From: Ricordea florida
Lineage: Eukaryota; Cnidaria; Anthozoa; Corallimorpharia; Ricordeidae
Reading direction: 5' to 3'
Assembly (NCBI GenBank): GCA_949710005.1
Contig: OX453281.1
Span: forward strand, 23,912,362-23,976,361
Length of the DNA: 64,000 nt
A program made the position numbers and the translations under genes. The notes under the pieces are model-generated. The model ran no database searches, was not told where the DNA came from, and was given only the letters and a program-made list of their open reading frames with translations. Positions 22,283 to 34,951 of the stretch are shown here, piece after piece. How positions within the stretch are numbered: position 1 is the stretch's first letter; each line of letters opens with the position of its first letter.

Positions 22283-22754
22283 AGAATACAAGCTGTTACA
22301 ATGCTTGCCAAGCAAAAACATTACATAGAAATCTCATTAAACCATATATAATTATGAAGAGTGTAAAATTCTTGTTCATATGAGATAAAAAATTATGGGA
22401 TATATGAAATCATGTGACATCATGGATGGCATAATGATTTTGGAACAACTGACCATTCGCAAATTAGAATTCAAAAGAAAAAAGGCTGCAAAAGTGTCTT
22501 TCCAATAAAAAGATTGCAAATCAGTACTTAAATAAGCAGCATGGTTGACTTTGAAAAGGTAAAAATATAAACATTTTGCAAGAGACACAGTTTTAGTCTC
22601 CATCAACGAAATTCATACAATGTTCTATTTCACAAATTTCATTGAAGATATATCAGTAGTCCCTAATGTTTAATTTCGTAGTGATCTCCTTCTCCCCCTT
22701 TGGAAAGGCCTTGCTCCTCTCTCTTACAGTCATGTAGGACCATTGCAACAGTTG

Positions 22755-24484
22755 TCACTGATCAAAGTAATAGTTCTGTAAGATGTGGTATCTTTGGAAG
22801 CAAGGTTCTGGACACATTATAACTCCACAAACAGCACAGGTGTATATGGTTTTCAGTTTTTGAATGTGCACCTTACAGGTAGATCTGGTGTCATGACTTA
22901 TGAGGTGATAGAAATGATCACGATTAAGCCTGATGTCAGGGATAGTGACAGGGATCTGACATAGTCCTGTGTCTTTCTTGAAGCATTTGCCTTCAACTAA
23001 AAATGCTCTATAAGCACTGACTTTGTGAACTCAAGATGGCATGATCGGGGGACTTACAGTGCAAAATGCGTGCATTTGAAATATTCACTTTGATCATCTA
23101 AAAGAAAAATACCAGACCACTCCCCTCATTAGTCTGACATATGAAACAGCCCTTTGGTCTGACAGACCAACACCACTCATGTAAGTATTCTATGGGTTAA
23201 TTACACCTGGCCTAGTAAAGTCCCTCTTTTCCCAAGTTCCATTGACCTTAATGGAGCACTGGACAACACTTTGATTGGTGTTACTTGTGGGAGTGGTTGC
23301 CAGAACGCTCACTGGTTTTTGGTCATGCCATGTCATGCATGTCACACTTCCTTTTTGCCTGAAGAAACCCTCTCCCCTTTTGAGCTGCTTGACTTTCTTC
23401 TCTTTCAGACCACAAATTCTTTTGGTAGGCCTGACCTGTTGGATCTAACTGTCCCACATGCTAGGGTTTTCCTTTCTTCTAGTTCCTCAAACAGAGCAAC
23501 TGATGTAAAATAATCATCCATGAAGATGTAATATCTCTTGTCTTATTGGTCAATCACAGACATTACAGCTTTCTGCCTAAGTCTTTCTGGACTCTGTTAC
23601 CTTCCTAACCAGTATAAATCTTGCTATTTAGCAAATAGCCACTACTAGATTCAACAAGTGTAAATGCTTTGATTCCAAATCTCCCTGGCTTGATTGGGAG
23701 GAACTGCCTAAAGTGCACTTTTCCCTTGAACTTTATCAAAGTTTCATCAGTCACAAGCTGCTTGTTAGGCTCATACACTTGCTGCAATTTAGGTATTACT
23801 AAGTCCAGGAATGGCTGAAGCTTGTACAATTTATTGTAATCAGCTGAGTCAGCCTTGGGTGCCTGGGTGTTGTCTGCAAAATGCAAGTATCGCAAAATCT
23901 GGAGAAATCGATCCCTGGACATTATGCTTGGAAAAAATGGAGAGTTAAGAACAGCATCTGTGCTCCAATAAGAGCTAAGGTTTGGTTTGGTGACTAAACC
24001 CATGTTTAGATACAGGCTGACCCAAGCTTTCATTTCGTCTCTTGTTACCGGATACCAGATATAACCTTCTTCAGGGCCCCTTTTCTGTTCTGCATATAAA
24101 TTAGTTTGTTCAACTAGTAACTGCCATACCTCCTCAGTGAAGAACAGCAAAAAAAAAAAAAAAAATCAAGACAAGATCGACGGTTTTCAGAATCAAAATT
24201 TATTCCAACCTCTTCTTGAAATTCTACATCCTCCCTTCGAATGATTTCCTCAGAGCAGTCATTTTCCTCCACATCCTCATCCATTTCCTCGTCAGAGTCC
24301 TGATCATCAGAATCCTCTTGGATAGATCCCGACTCATCTGTCAAAAACTCGTCCTCGATCAGACTCGGTGCTCTCTTGTAATGGGCCAAGTCAACTCGTC
24401 TTCATCGACAAACGGAGTATTCACACCACTTCGACCACATCCACGGTCAGAATCTAGCGAAGCATCATTTCTAGAAGCCACCAT
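22755..24484 (-). pseudogene. piggyBac-type transposase, decayed
   Basis: The likely start is the ATG at 24482-24484 (MVASRNDASLDSD). An acidic N-terminal region, broken by frameshifts, then follows. The core at 24150-23605 is well kept: YLNMGLV, the first catalytic Asp region in VTDETLIKFKGK and KPGRFGIKAF. Downstream, DDYFTSVALFEEL carries the second Asp in another frame, MSGVGLSDQ marks the conserved C-proximal motif, and CGVIMCPEPCFQRYH belongs to the Cys-rich C-terminal domain ending at 22755. A 15-base A tract at about 24150-24165 shifts the frame. Several stops lie in 22860-23600. Element ends with TTAA were not located. Second copy at 41925-43654. Confidence 0.88.
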
Positions 24485-24946
24485 TTTTAAATCACACTCG
24501 TACACAAAAAAACCTCGATAATTTCCTTAAAATCGACCCAAATTCAACCGACAATTCAACCAAATCTTTGATATTCTAGAGAAACACTTTGTGTAAGGTA
24601 TCTTAAAACGGTTTATTAGTTTTCAGACCCTAAAAAGGGAACTTGGGGCTCGCCGTGAGGCTGTACGTATGGCCACTGTCAAAAATCTGGATGCAAATGG
24701 ATCGGTGGTTAAAAAACTGGTTCATACTCTAGGATAGGAGTGATTTGGGTGGTTTACTCTAGTATAGGGTAGCAAAATTCAGCTGAACCAGCTCTGGTAT
24801 AGGCCAAGGGTTCCAGGGGTCCAGCGGCACATACCCACCCAGAAATTCATAAGGTACCCCCCCGGGGTCAAGGGTTAAGTCTGTTTCCATTACTTTAGTT
24901 GTTGACCGTGTCAATTCTCACACTGAAAACGCGTTCGACTGTAGCC
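24485..24946. other. Spacer between piggyBac remnant and dioxygenase gene
   Basis: Should contain the promoter and 5' UTR of the dioxygenase gene. A short repeat (ctctaggataggag / ctctagtataggg) occurs at 24730-24770. Nothing else recognised. Confidence 0.3.
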
Positions 24947-25614
24947 ATGTATTCCGTTTTGAGACGGATCTGTAGCGCCCGTTTCCAAGCTGAAACCCGG
25001 CTTCTGGCTCACCCCAACAATGGTTTAGTTAGAGCGGTAAATTATGCTCGCACAACGGTGTCTGGAACACTTGTTGACAAAATTGAAAGGCAAGATGGAA
25101 CCCGAATGTTGCAAGTTATCTGGAAGAACAGGTCAGTCAATCGTTTCCCGTTTGTTTATCTGCGCGATATTTGCCGGTGTTCTTCGTGTTTCCATGAGTC
25201 TTCGTTGCAGCGCAGTTACGATACTGTAGCCAACTTGGATCTAAACATTGTGCCCAAACAAGTAGAAGTCTTACGTGAGGGAGAAGTGATTTCTATCACC
25301 TGGCCAGATCAACACGTTAGCCTGTTCGACTCCGACTGGCTTCACTCGAAACGACTGGTCGAGGATGAAGATTCAACCAATAAACCGACCAGTCTGAACG
25401 AAGAAGGAGTGGAATTTTGGAATGGCACCAAATTACGAGACAACATTCCTCTTTACGATTTTACACAGATAATGGAGGATGACTCGACCCTTTTTAACTG
25501 GCTCAACTCACTGCACAGATTCGGGATATCTCTTGTTACCAATTCTTTGGCAAAGGAAGGCGAAAATGAACGGTTATGTGAGAGGGTTGGATATTTGAAA
25601 ACGACGCATTATGG
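24947..25614 (+). CDS. BBOX1: Gamma-butyrobetaine dioxygenase exon 1, first copy
   Basis: ATG at 24947 starts MYSVLRRICSARF, an Arg-rich leader that could target mitochondria. The N-terminal zinc-binding domain follows (VYLRDICRCSSCFHESS, with Cys and His ligands), then ITWPDQHVSLFDSDWL and the start of the dioxygenase fold (YDFTQIMEDDS, NWLNSLHRFGISLV). Exon 1 ends at 25614 in phase 2, at a GTTTGT donor. This copy has no downstream exons because the sequence stops at the N gap. The intact arrangement is with the copy at 44117-44784 followed by exon 2 at 45656. Confidence 0.85.
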
Positions 25615-25645
25615 GTTTGTAAAGTGTTTTATATTAAGTAATAAC

Positions 25646-25678
<33 letters not shown>

Positions 25679-26300
25679 TAATAATACGAGACTCAAGGTT
25701 GCAGACATAGTTCAATATCACAGACCTTCTAAGTAGCTGATTTGAAAGAGTTTGTATGAAACTGTAATGTCTTGTTTTGAAGTGAAAGAAAATTTGGTCT
25801 GGCTTTTTCGATGAAATCGACTTAACCAGTACTTTGTCCCTACTCTGTGGGGCATTTTATGGTGTGCGACCGATTCTCAGTCGGCTGTTTAAAAAGCATC
25901 TCAAAATTGAAGAACTGACGATTCGGCATACACTGTGAAAAAGGAACCAAGTAAATCGATTCTATTGAAAAGTATCAATGTTTTTTCCAAGTACCGGAAA
26001 ATGGGTTAAGAAATTGTACACTAAAAATAATGCTGTCCTGAACATTTATCGAAAATGCTCTTATTTTGTATCAAGAATATCAGAATCGAAGCAGGGTACT
26101 TGTGTTGGTCTCCCGCAAAATGGTTCATAATTTCTGCCAGCTTGATTTGATCCAGGAAAATCTAACTTTAAACGGCGCAAGATCTTTCGGGACACCATCC
26201 AACAGATATTGGCCCTCGTGGGACCAGAGATGGACAAATCTAATAGGCTGATCTGAATTATTGGCCATCGTACTGCTTAAGTCGTGATTGGACTTATTCA
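25615..26300. other. Dioxygenase intron 1 (truncated by gap)
   Basis: Starts with a (TAA)n tract at 25646-25687. The rest is AT-rich intron ending at the gap. Confidence 0.6.
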
Positions 26301-26500
26301 NNNNNNNNNNNNNNNNNNNNNNNNNNNNNNNNNNNNNNNNNNNNNNNNNNNNNNNNNNNNNNNNNNNNNNNNNNNNNNNNNNNNNNNNNNNNNNNNNNNN
26401 NNNNNNNNNNNNNNNNNNNNNNNNNNNNNNNNNNNNNNNNNNNNNNNNNNNNNNNNNNNNNNNNNNNNNNNNNNNNNNNNNNNNNNNNNNNNNNNNNNNN
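26301..26500. other. Assembly gap of 200 Ns
   Basis: Exactly 200 N. The sequence before it equals 45470 and leftward; the sequence after it equals 7615 and rightward. Confidence 1.
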
Positions 26501-27820
26501 GTAAAGCATTTGATAGCAATTCTCAAATAGATGCAGTTTTTCTCTGAAATAGCAGATGAAGGAAGACTGTAATAACCTTGTAACATACAATAAATTTGTT
26601 TCCTTAGTGACTGAAGATTCACAGTTTTTTTTTTGTATTAGGCAGCAGTAAGAACTGACCCTAATTAACAAAAGGCGTATTATTCTAAATAATATGGGTC
26701 ATGTTTTTTTGTTTTAATTTTCTTGTAAGCTATAAATATATTAATATGTGGTAGCTGCATGTATATGTCATTTTGTGTACTGTTGCATAAGTCATTTTTG
26801 TACCTGTGCCAGAGGTATAAATTATTTTGGTGAAACGTTTTGAGTTTGTTGTCACCTTCAGTTGGTTCCCAAAGCGGTCTTCAAAATGGATAAGGTATTT
26901 AGTGTTATTATCAGCCAGGCTTTTCTTGATGTAATTTTGGAACTTTACATTTAAAATGAGGGAGCTCCAGAATGGCAACCATACCATTCCAGCATGTTTA
27001 CTCTTTAACTGTATATGTACCCTTATTGGAGGTAAAAACTTCTGCCCGCATAAGCTGTTTTTGTATGCAGCAGTTCAACGAAGCTATTAACATTTTGAAA
27101 GGCTGACTTTTTTGACACAAGGGTTACTAGTTGGATTTAAGATATCAGAGCGATCTATCCTGTAGAAAGAAAGTGTGAGACGTTGATAAGTAGTGCATCA
27201 TGCAGGTTTGGTAGCTTCCTCCGGTTCCATGGTAACTTGGCAGCTGTGTGCAGAAAGTATATTTTTTAATTGTTCTGGGTTTAATCATTCCGTGGTTGTG
27301 TTCAGTTATGATACTGGTAACTAAAAAAGTATGCTCTAAAATAATGATAGGTATATTTTTTGCTTCTATTCGCAATAAACTATGACATAGTGTTGCACAT
27401 AATACATTTGTAAAACATAAAAGTGGGATTTCTTAAATATGCACATATAAGATGTTCAGGCTGCTTGCTCTGAAGCTTCCTCTCTTTACATGGTAACTAG
27501 ACACCTGAGGTCAGTTGTTTGAAGGCCTATTAGCGCTAAACCAGGGCTAAATTTTAAGCTGGGTCTCTTTTCCTCTAGTTAAAAAGCATTTTCTCCGATA
27601 ACTTTCTCTATTTTTTTCAGAGCATAAAATCATCAAATTGTATTCAAAAAGAATTATACTGAATGTGCTTTTTAAGCTCTCTTATCTGCATTTAAATTTC
27701 GCACTAATCCTGGGTTACCTTAACCCTGCTTCGAACAACCCGGCCCCTGGGCGTAAGATGAAAAACTATGTATGGTTCCATCATTCACATGTCCTGCCTG
27801 TAACTTATAAGCTGTTCTTA

Positions 27821-28018
27821 GGGAAGGTACGTTTTTATCGGGGGGGGGGGGAGCATGGGTGGGGGCTTTGGAGGGGAGGGTTCCTTACTAAATTTTTTAC
27901 AAATTGGGGAGGGTCAAACCTGTTTTATTCTCAACCGGGGGAGGGTCACAGTTTTTGTTGGCAAGATGAAAATTACTCCATGTTGCTTCTGTTTTGTATA
28001 TACAAGCAAAGCTACCAG
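27821..28018. mobile_element. Terminal repeat of mobile-ORF element (duplicate of 8935-9132)
   Basis: Same sequence as the first copy at offset 18,886. Confidence 0.55.
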
Positions 28019-28681
28019 TCAAGATTTATCTAAACTATTAACAGGTGTTGAAAAATTTATAGATAAAAAAACTACCTTCTCCCAACTAACATAATTGTCT
28101 CTCTCGACCCGTGCCCATTTTTGCCCATCTTTTGATATTTCTGCACAGGGTTCTGGTATAAAATCAGTCTCTGGTGAGGATTTGTCAATTAAGCTACTCA
28201 GGCTTGAACCAACAACTCAATCTACTTCATCACTTAGGGTGTCAATTTCGATCTCTGAAAGTGATGAGGTCACTTGTTTCTTCACATTTCTTAGCATGGG
28301 CTGCTGAAGTTGTTCACGCTCCATTGAATTGTACAACAAGCTGCCAATGTGTGCTTTGGTCATTGATACCTTTTCAGCTTTCATCCCTTCGAAGGTGATC
28401 TTGTGACGGGAAAAGTACTAGGACAGCTCATCCACCCTCAAGGGTAACAGCGTATCTGAGTTGTACAGTCCAGCTCAGTCAATGTCATTATACCCCTGGT
28501 TCAGCCATTCCATTCGCTCCCTTTCAGTCTTCTCTTTCGTCTTCTCCTTGCGTATTTTACCTGGGCAAGGTGCTCAACATACTCTGCCACAAGTTTTGCA
28601 TTTACCTGAAAACTTTTTAATAGCCTCACTAGCTAGTTCACTTTCCTCAAACAATTGCTTAATCTGAGCTTGACGCTATTA
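28019..28681 (-). pseudogene. Mobile-ORF family pseudogene (duplicate of 9133-9795)
   Basis: Same sequence and lesions as the first copy. Confidence 0.55.
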
Positions 28682-29862
28682 ACTACTTTGTGCGCAGAGG
28701 AGCGCAGATATGAGTAACACTTCCAGTTTGTTATTTTTACTTTGGGTTATTTTTGTCTTGGATAGGTTGGGGGGGGGGGGAGCGGGGGAGAGGGTCAGAT
28801 GTTTTTGTTTGGGTATTTCTGAAGGGTCATGTGTTAATCCATTCCAGGAAGTGGGAGGGCCACAACATAGATAGATAGATATACGTATATTTACTTCTGT
28901 TCGCAATAAATTAGCCAGTGAGGATGCTCATAATTTATCCTCGCTTTCTCTTGGTAAGACAGATAACCCATTCGTGTTTTAGTGTGTGCCAAACCCAGAG
29001 AGCATTTATCTACACTTAGACACACAAGAAAATGTCTACTGGTCGTGTTTGGCACTTACAGTTTAAATGAAAATTGTGCTACTTAGATATTGGGAGTGGA
29101 AGGGGTTACACTTTATCTGTTAGTTGAACTTTTGAAACAAGCCATTTGTACAAGTACCTGTATTCTCCCCCCTTCCCACGCCCCCCCTCCCCCTGAGAAA
29201 ACATAGTCAACATAACAGTATAACTCTTTCACTCCAAGGGCAGGGCTAAAAATTAACTCCAGGGCTTGGTGGCCAGTTGGGCCAGTTTCCTTGAATTCTT
29301 ATTGGCCCATCCCAAAAGGAAGTAGCCCTCAAGTTTTTTTTTTTTTGGAGAGTCACATGGCAATCACAAAATCAAAATGGCGTCGATATGTTGCGAATGT
29401 GGATCGCTCATGAAATCACTGTTAAGAAAACAGCTCGGAATTTCCACTACAGAACTAAAACCTCACTAAAATGGATGATCTTGGAGTCCATGCAAAGAAA
29501 CAAAGAGAAAGTTAGTCCAATTAACTTTTTAACTTTGTACCTCGCATAATTTACATTGCAACTTTTCGAAACTGTGTACCATAGTCGCACATAGGGCATT
29601 CAAACCTTAACCTTTAATAGCTCTGGTCAGTTTTAACTCACCACTGGCGACCGTGCGACTGCCAATTTTTAGCCCTGCAAGCGGTCTCCATTTGACAAGT
29701 AAAATTGTCTGGCGTTAGACAGAGTAAAATCTATTAAGTCATTCTTGGGAGTGAAACAGTTAATAATAATATTATTAATATTAGAATTTCACATGCATAC
29801 TTCTTTCTCCCTTTGCCTAATTTATAATTTATTCAAAGTAATTTTTTGCTTCTGTGCTATAG

Positions 29863-32207
29863 ATGTATTTCCACTTTAGCAAGGCTGTAGTTATACTGTT
29901 TGAAGGCTGGTCAGTGGACTCAGTGGCAGGTACTGTCATATTATTTCACAGCTTGGTAAATATTCTGGTACTATTCACCTCAATTTCTAAGAATAATTAT
30001 TAATTTTTTAATATAAATACTCAGGTGATTATACAAAATCGCGCGCTCTGATTGGTTCGCTATCTCGGATTATCAGCCGATAATCACCTCGACGAACAAA
30101 ATGGCTGCCAGTCGTTCACGCACTTTTGATGAAATAAATCATTTTCGTGTATAACCACCTGTATATTATTGAAATAATCACCTGTGTATTTATACTAAAA
30201 CAATTGTTCACCTCAGCCTCAGTGATTATCAGTGAATATTCACCTCGATTTCTTCTCGGTAAATACCGTATTTATTCGCCTATAAGCCGAGCGATTTTTG
30301 CAAAAAGTTTTACTCAGTTTTGGGAAATTTTTTCCGAAAAAGAGGGGTTCGGCATATAGCCGAGAGTTTGAATACTTTTTTTCTTCGAAGCGTCATCAAC
30401 AAAGTGAAAATCATCATGGACATTTCTGATTCGGCTAAGAGCCAACTCAGTTTCATGACATTATAGTAAAACACAACAAAAACAAGTCGTAAAATGTTGG
30501 TCATTGAACTTTGATATAATTGGTGGCTCCTAAAGGAACCGTTTGTGTGTGATAGTTATTAGCTTTCAACTAAAAATTCACTCGCCATCAGTCTCATATT
30601 CGCTGCCCGTCTCGAACTCATCCTCCATTTCTTCATCATCATCGAGTTCCTGTGAGTCCTTGGAGTAGATTGCGTCATCTTCCGTTCCGTCCATAGCATT
30701 GGAAATTCCACAGCTCTTAAAAGACTACCTACTTTACCATCTCCTCTGGAATCTCTTGCCATGCTTTCTAAATCTGGCCAATCACAAGCGTTGGTTCCCA
30801 CGGGTTGACAAACAAAGTCACGTGCACTCGCTCGTGCGAAGAGATTGAGGGAAAACTTTTTGATTGATTTCGATGATAAACAATTAATTGAATCTACACG
30901 AAACGTTTATCCCATTTCACTTGAAGCAATTAGTACTCACCTTGATCTCTTTGGTCTGAAAACCATTCTAACATCTGCTGGTCTAGCTTTGGATACTTTG
31001 GAGAAAAGCGGCCCAACGTTGTTCGTTTCGCAGACATCTTCAGCTCGCCGTTGAAAAGCTTGGATATGTAAACTAACTGTTTACAATAAACTTTTGAATA
31101 TTCATTTGGTTGTGTTTATTCGTTCAACAATCAACATATGTTTCCTGAGAGAGACGCTTCAAAGCTGAAATTTTTCTGCGAAACTTTGGTCTCGGCTTAT
31201 AGCCAAGAGTTTTCCAATTTGTTTTTGACAAGCTTAAGCCCATTGTCGGTTATCTTAAGTTTGGGGTCTCGGCTTATAGCCGGGATCGGCTTATAGGCGA
31301 ATAAATACGGTATTCACAGATAATCACTTCGCCTTCCGCTTTTGATGAAATAAATTTTTTTCGTGTTGTGCAATGCTTTTTTTCTTTTCTTTTTTTGAAA
31401 TAATCGCCTGTGTATTTATACTAAAACAATTATTCGCCTCAGGCTCAGCGATTATCGGTAATCATCGATAATCACTTCACCTTTGGCGAATAATTGTTAA
31501 ATATTCCCTTGTAATACTTGCTTTATATTCACCATTGTTTCATGTATAATTTGTCTTTTCTCCGAGGCAACTGACTGCAATCAATCTTATTTCCTTAATA
31601 GGTTTGGTTGGCTCATGCATTGGAATCTTCATTCTGGCTGCCATGTATGAAGGTTTAAAAGTGTTCCGTGAGGTGCTTAGGAGGAGGTACAGCTATGTTT
31701 TGAGTGTCGATCTCACTGAAACAAAATTTTATGGCACTGGCCCAGGTCAGACTGCTGTTGTCACTGAGACCAAGGGGCAAGTTCCAAGGTGAGTTTATGT
31801 AAAGTTTAATTCCAATGTCACCCAAGTACATTTGAAACTCAGTGAGCAGACATCTATGTGAAGTGTCCATACCGAAGCTTGTGATAATAGTTCTCATTTG
31901 TTTGTAATTGGTAGTTCCTTTTTTTATGTCCAAATTTTCACATAGTACATTTTCACTTTGGAAGTTTCAATTGATTGCACTCTTCCCTCTGCTTGCATTC
32001 TGCAGATCTCGGCTGTGTAACTGGCATCATTTTCTTCAAACCTTCCTTCATATTGTCCAGGTCACAGTCAGCTATTTCCTAATGTTAATCTTCATGACAT
32101 ACAATGTGTGGCTGTGTATTTCTGTAGCTTTGGGGGCTGGTTTTGGTTATTTCGTATTTGGTTGGAAGTTAAACAAAGTGGTTGACATTTATGAACACTG
32201 CCATTAA
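29863..32207 (+). CDS. SLC31A1: Copper transporter exons 2-4 (duplicate)
   Basis: Exons 29863-29929, 31602-31788 and 32006-32207 equal exons 2-4 of the gene at 5966-13321. No exon 1 precedes them, because contig B begins in intron 1 at 26501. Treat as the same gene seen twice, not as a truncated paralogue. Confidence 0.85.
30266..31310 (-). mobile_element. pogo-like element (duplicate of 11380-12424)
   Basis: Identical ends, TA flanks and coding remnants as the first copy. Confidence 0.75.
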
Positions 32208-34951
32208 GTACTTTGATGTGCAGTAGTTTAACGTAATGCTGAGAATGTAATACGAGAAGCCAAAGTTTAATTGTCATTTTTCTTGATTCTGTATATTACG
32301 ATAGGTAAATATCATATGTGCATGAAATGTGTTATCATTGGGATGTGTTACAAACTGTGTTCGACATGACTTTTAAATGTTTACAATACATTAGGCATTC
32401 AGCTTTAAAGTTGTTTTATCAAATTTAAGTTAGATTGTATATAATTTAGTCTCACCACGTTGAGTATTATGAGCATAATTTCGGAGCAACTTTAGAATAC
32501 TCCGCCACTTCATTTTTAGGGAATGCTTGCTTACCATGATATTCAGCTGAACCTGATTCCTAGTCTATTGTCTGTAGTCTTTACAGTAACTGTGAACAAA
32601 ACCATGACACCATAAAAATTGGTGTTCAAAACTTGCAGTGAAATTTTACTTGACACTTTGTTAAATGATGCTTTTAACAAATGTCCTTGTTGACTCAAAA
32701 GTTTACTAATGGCATGCCACAGTCTTGGAAAAATAATTGTCATTTTTCTGCAGATATTAAATAGCACAAAAAATTTATGATCATAGCATTGAGCGGCTTA
32801 CAGTCTTGACTGTTATTATTTGTTTTCAGGCATGAATACATATATTTAGATCACTGTAGGTTTTAAAAATAAATTGTATGGCATGCATACTTGAATCATG
32901 CTAATCAGCATTTCTAAAAAGGATAGCTCGTTTACATGTATTGTGGCAAGTGGTAAGGTCCTGCACTTTACCTTCTTTATGCTTGATAGGAGAAAAAGTT
33001 TTTTTTTAAAATTGAAACACTGAAAGTAATTTCACTTTCTACCCTTTGATTAAAAAAATTGAGGTTTTAAATGCTACTGTAGGTAAATAGTCTTACAATC
33101 AGAAAATTGTTATTAATGGTTAATTTTTAACTAGCCTAAGGATGGCTTTGTTTTGTGTTATCACTTAGTTTACCTTCTGTTACTGGACAGCAGACCTACC
33201 CAGTGGGGATAAGCACAAACGTGACTCATAGGTCCCATGTGAGGTGTCTGCCCACAGGCACCTCACAATATCAATATTCATTTTTACCTCCGCCAACGGA
33301 GTTGGACGGAGGTTATGTTTTCACTGACGTTTGTTTGTTTGTATATTAGCAGCCTAGCTTCCACATCGCTCAACCAATTGTCAGCAAACTTGGTCAAAAC
33401 ATTGGCTATGGTTTAACTTAGAACTGATGTAATTTTGGGGTATCTAGGTCAAGATCGAGGTCATGGAAAAACAAAAAAATCATTATTTTGCAATAAATCG
33501 CACTAGAATCATATATGTCACATGATGCAGTAACATCAGTACCCTTACTAGTGGTAGAGGGTCGAATGTGGTGGAGGTCTGCGCTCTCGGAGTGCTCTCG
33601 TTTCCTAACTATTTTCACATATTTGCCATGGTACTAGTGAGGAGAATTTGTTTAAATACCAATGCAACTCTTTTTTAGTAACCACTTTCGTTATTGTCAT
33701 AACGTGAATGGTTGATGAACAGTGAATATTGTAATGAGAAATTGGATGCTGGTCAGTACTGGGACTTAAAGGGTTATTTGGCTGTACAAGAGTTTGAACT
33801 TCTCGTAGGCTAGCTAGTTTTCAACCTTTGTATCAAACTAAAGTAACTATTTTTGGGAAACTATTTTAATGAAACTGGGGTAAAATTTATATTTTGATGA
33901 ATTATTCCAGGTGGACGTAATGAGAATTATCTATGATAATTTTGAACCAATAAAACTTTATTTTACTTTTCAGGCTCTTGCTCTTTACATTATCCTTGTA
34001 TTGGTTTTCTCTCTGGTGTATTTATCAAACAGCTAGGATTAGTCTATTGAGGGTTTGGAATTTTGTGTTTTTACACTAGACAATGGAAAGATAATCACTG
34101 AAAAATACAAAAAATCTTTTACTCAGACGGTGTTGAAAATTTACTGGATGTATCCAAGTCATTCCTAAGATTGATCATTGGGCAATCTTATCATGCAGTT
34201 AAGTCGTGGGGAACTTGAGGGGAGACTCTTTGAGAACTTGAAACTAACTGAATTTTATTTTGCGTCGGCAACAAGGCCCAGTCCACAAACATTTCTACTG
34301 CCTCCCCTCCATGAATACCTAGAGAAGGAGAATCACAGATTACGTGCAAGGCTGAAAATATCTAAAGCCCTGCGGTGTTTGAAAAAGTGTGACGAAGTGT
34401 AGACCATGCATTTGTTGATGCAACCGAAAGGATAATTTTACTTTTTTTTTGCAACATTTTTCATCCTAAACGTAGGAAAGACTGATATAGCAGAGCCAAA
34501 TATTTTTCTTGAAGATTTTAATCTAGCGAGCGCTCTCTCGAGTTTTTGATTCTCTGAGCCTGATGCACGAACCCAAGGCCACAGTCCAAAGGGCGGAGCG
34601 TCGAGCGGCGAAGTGTCGTCAAATGAGAACGCGGCAGGGGCGGTTTCAGGATTTTTCTTAGGAGGTGGTGCATCTCTAAGGAATGACGTAACTGACGGGT
34701 GACGCAAGCAAATTTTAAAAGGGAGCAGCGAAGAAGGAGGCTTAAGTCTAAGACTCATGTTTTACTGCAACACCAATAAACCAGTCATTTTTTTTTGCAG
34801 AATACTAGGTACTTTTGAAAGCCATAGATCATCTCGTTGAACAGTTTGTTGCGCATTCCCTGCACCTCCTTGTTAGAAAATCTGGTAGCAATAAAGTCGC
34901 GTATGGAATCATTGAATAGAAGCACAAGGTCACTTTCCAATGAGTTTTAAT

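Larger units (their letters stand above)
7615..26300. repeat. Duplicated stretch, first copy (end of contig A)
   Basis: Matches 26501-45470 base for base wherever I compared, at an offset of 18,886 up to 16852 and 19,170 from 16853 on. It stops exactly at the N gap. The only difference found is 284 bp missing here inside a MITE at 16852/16853. It reads as the 3' end of one contig overlapping the 5' end of the next. Confidence 0.95.
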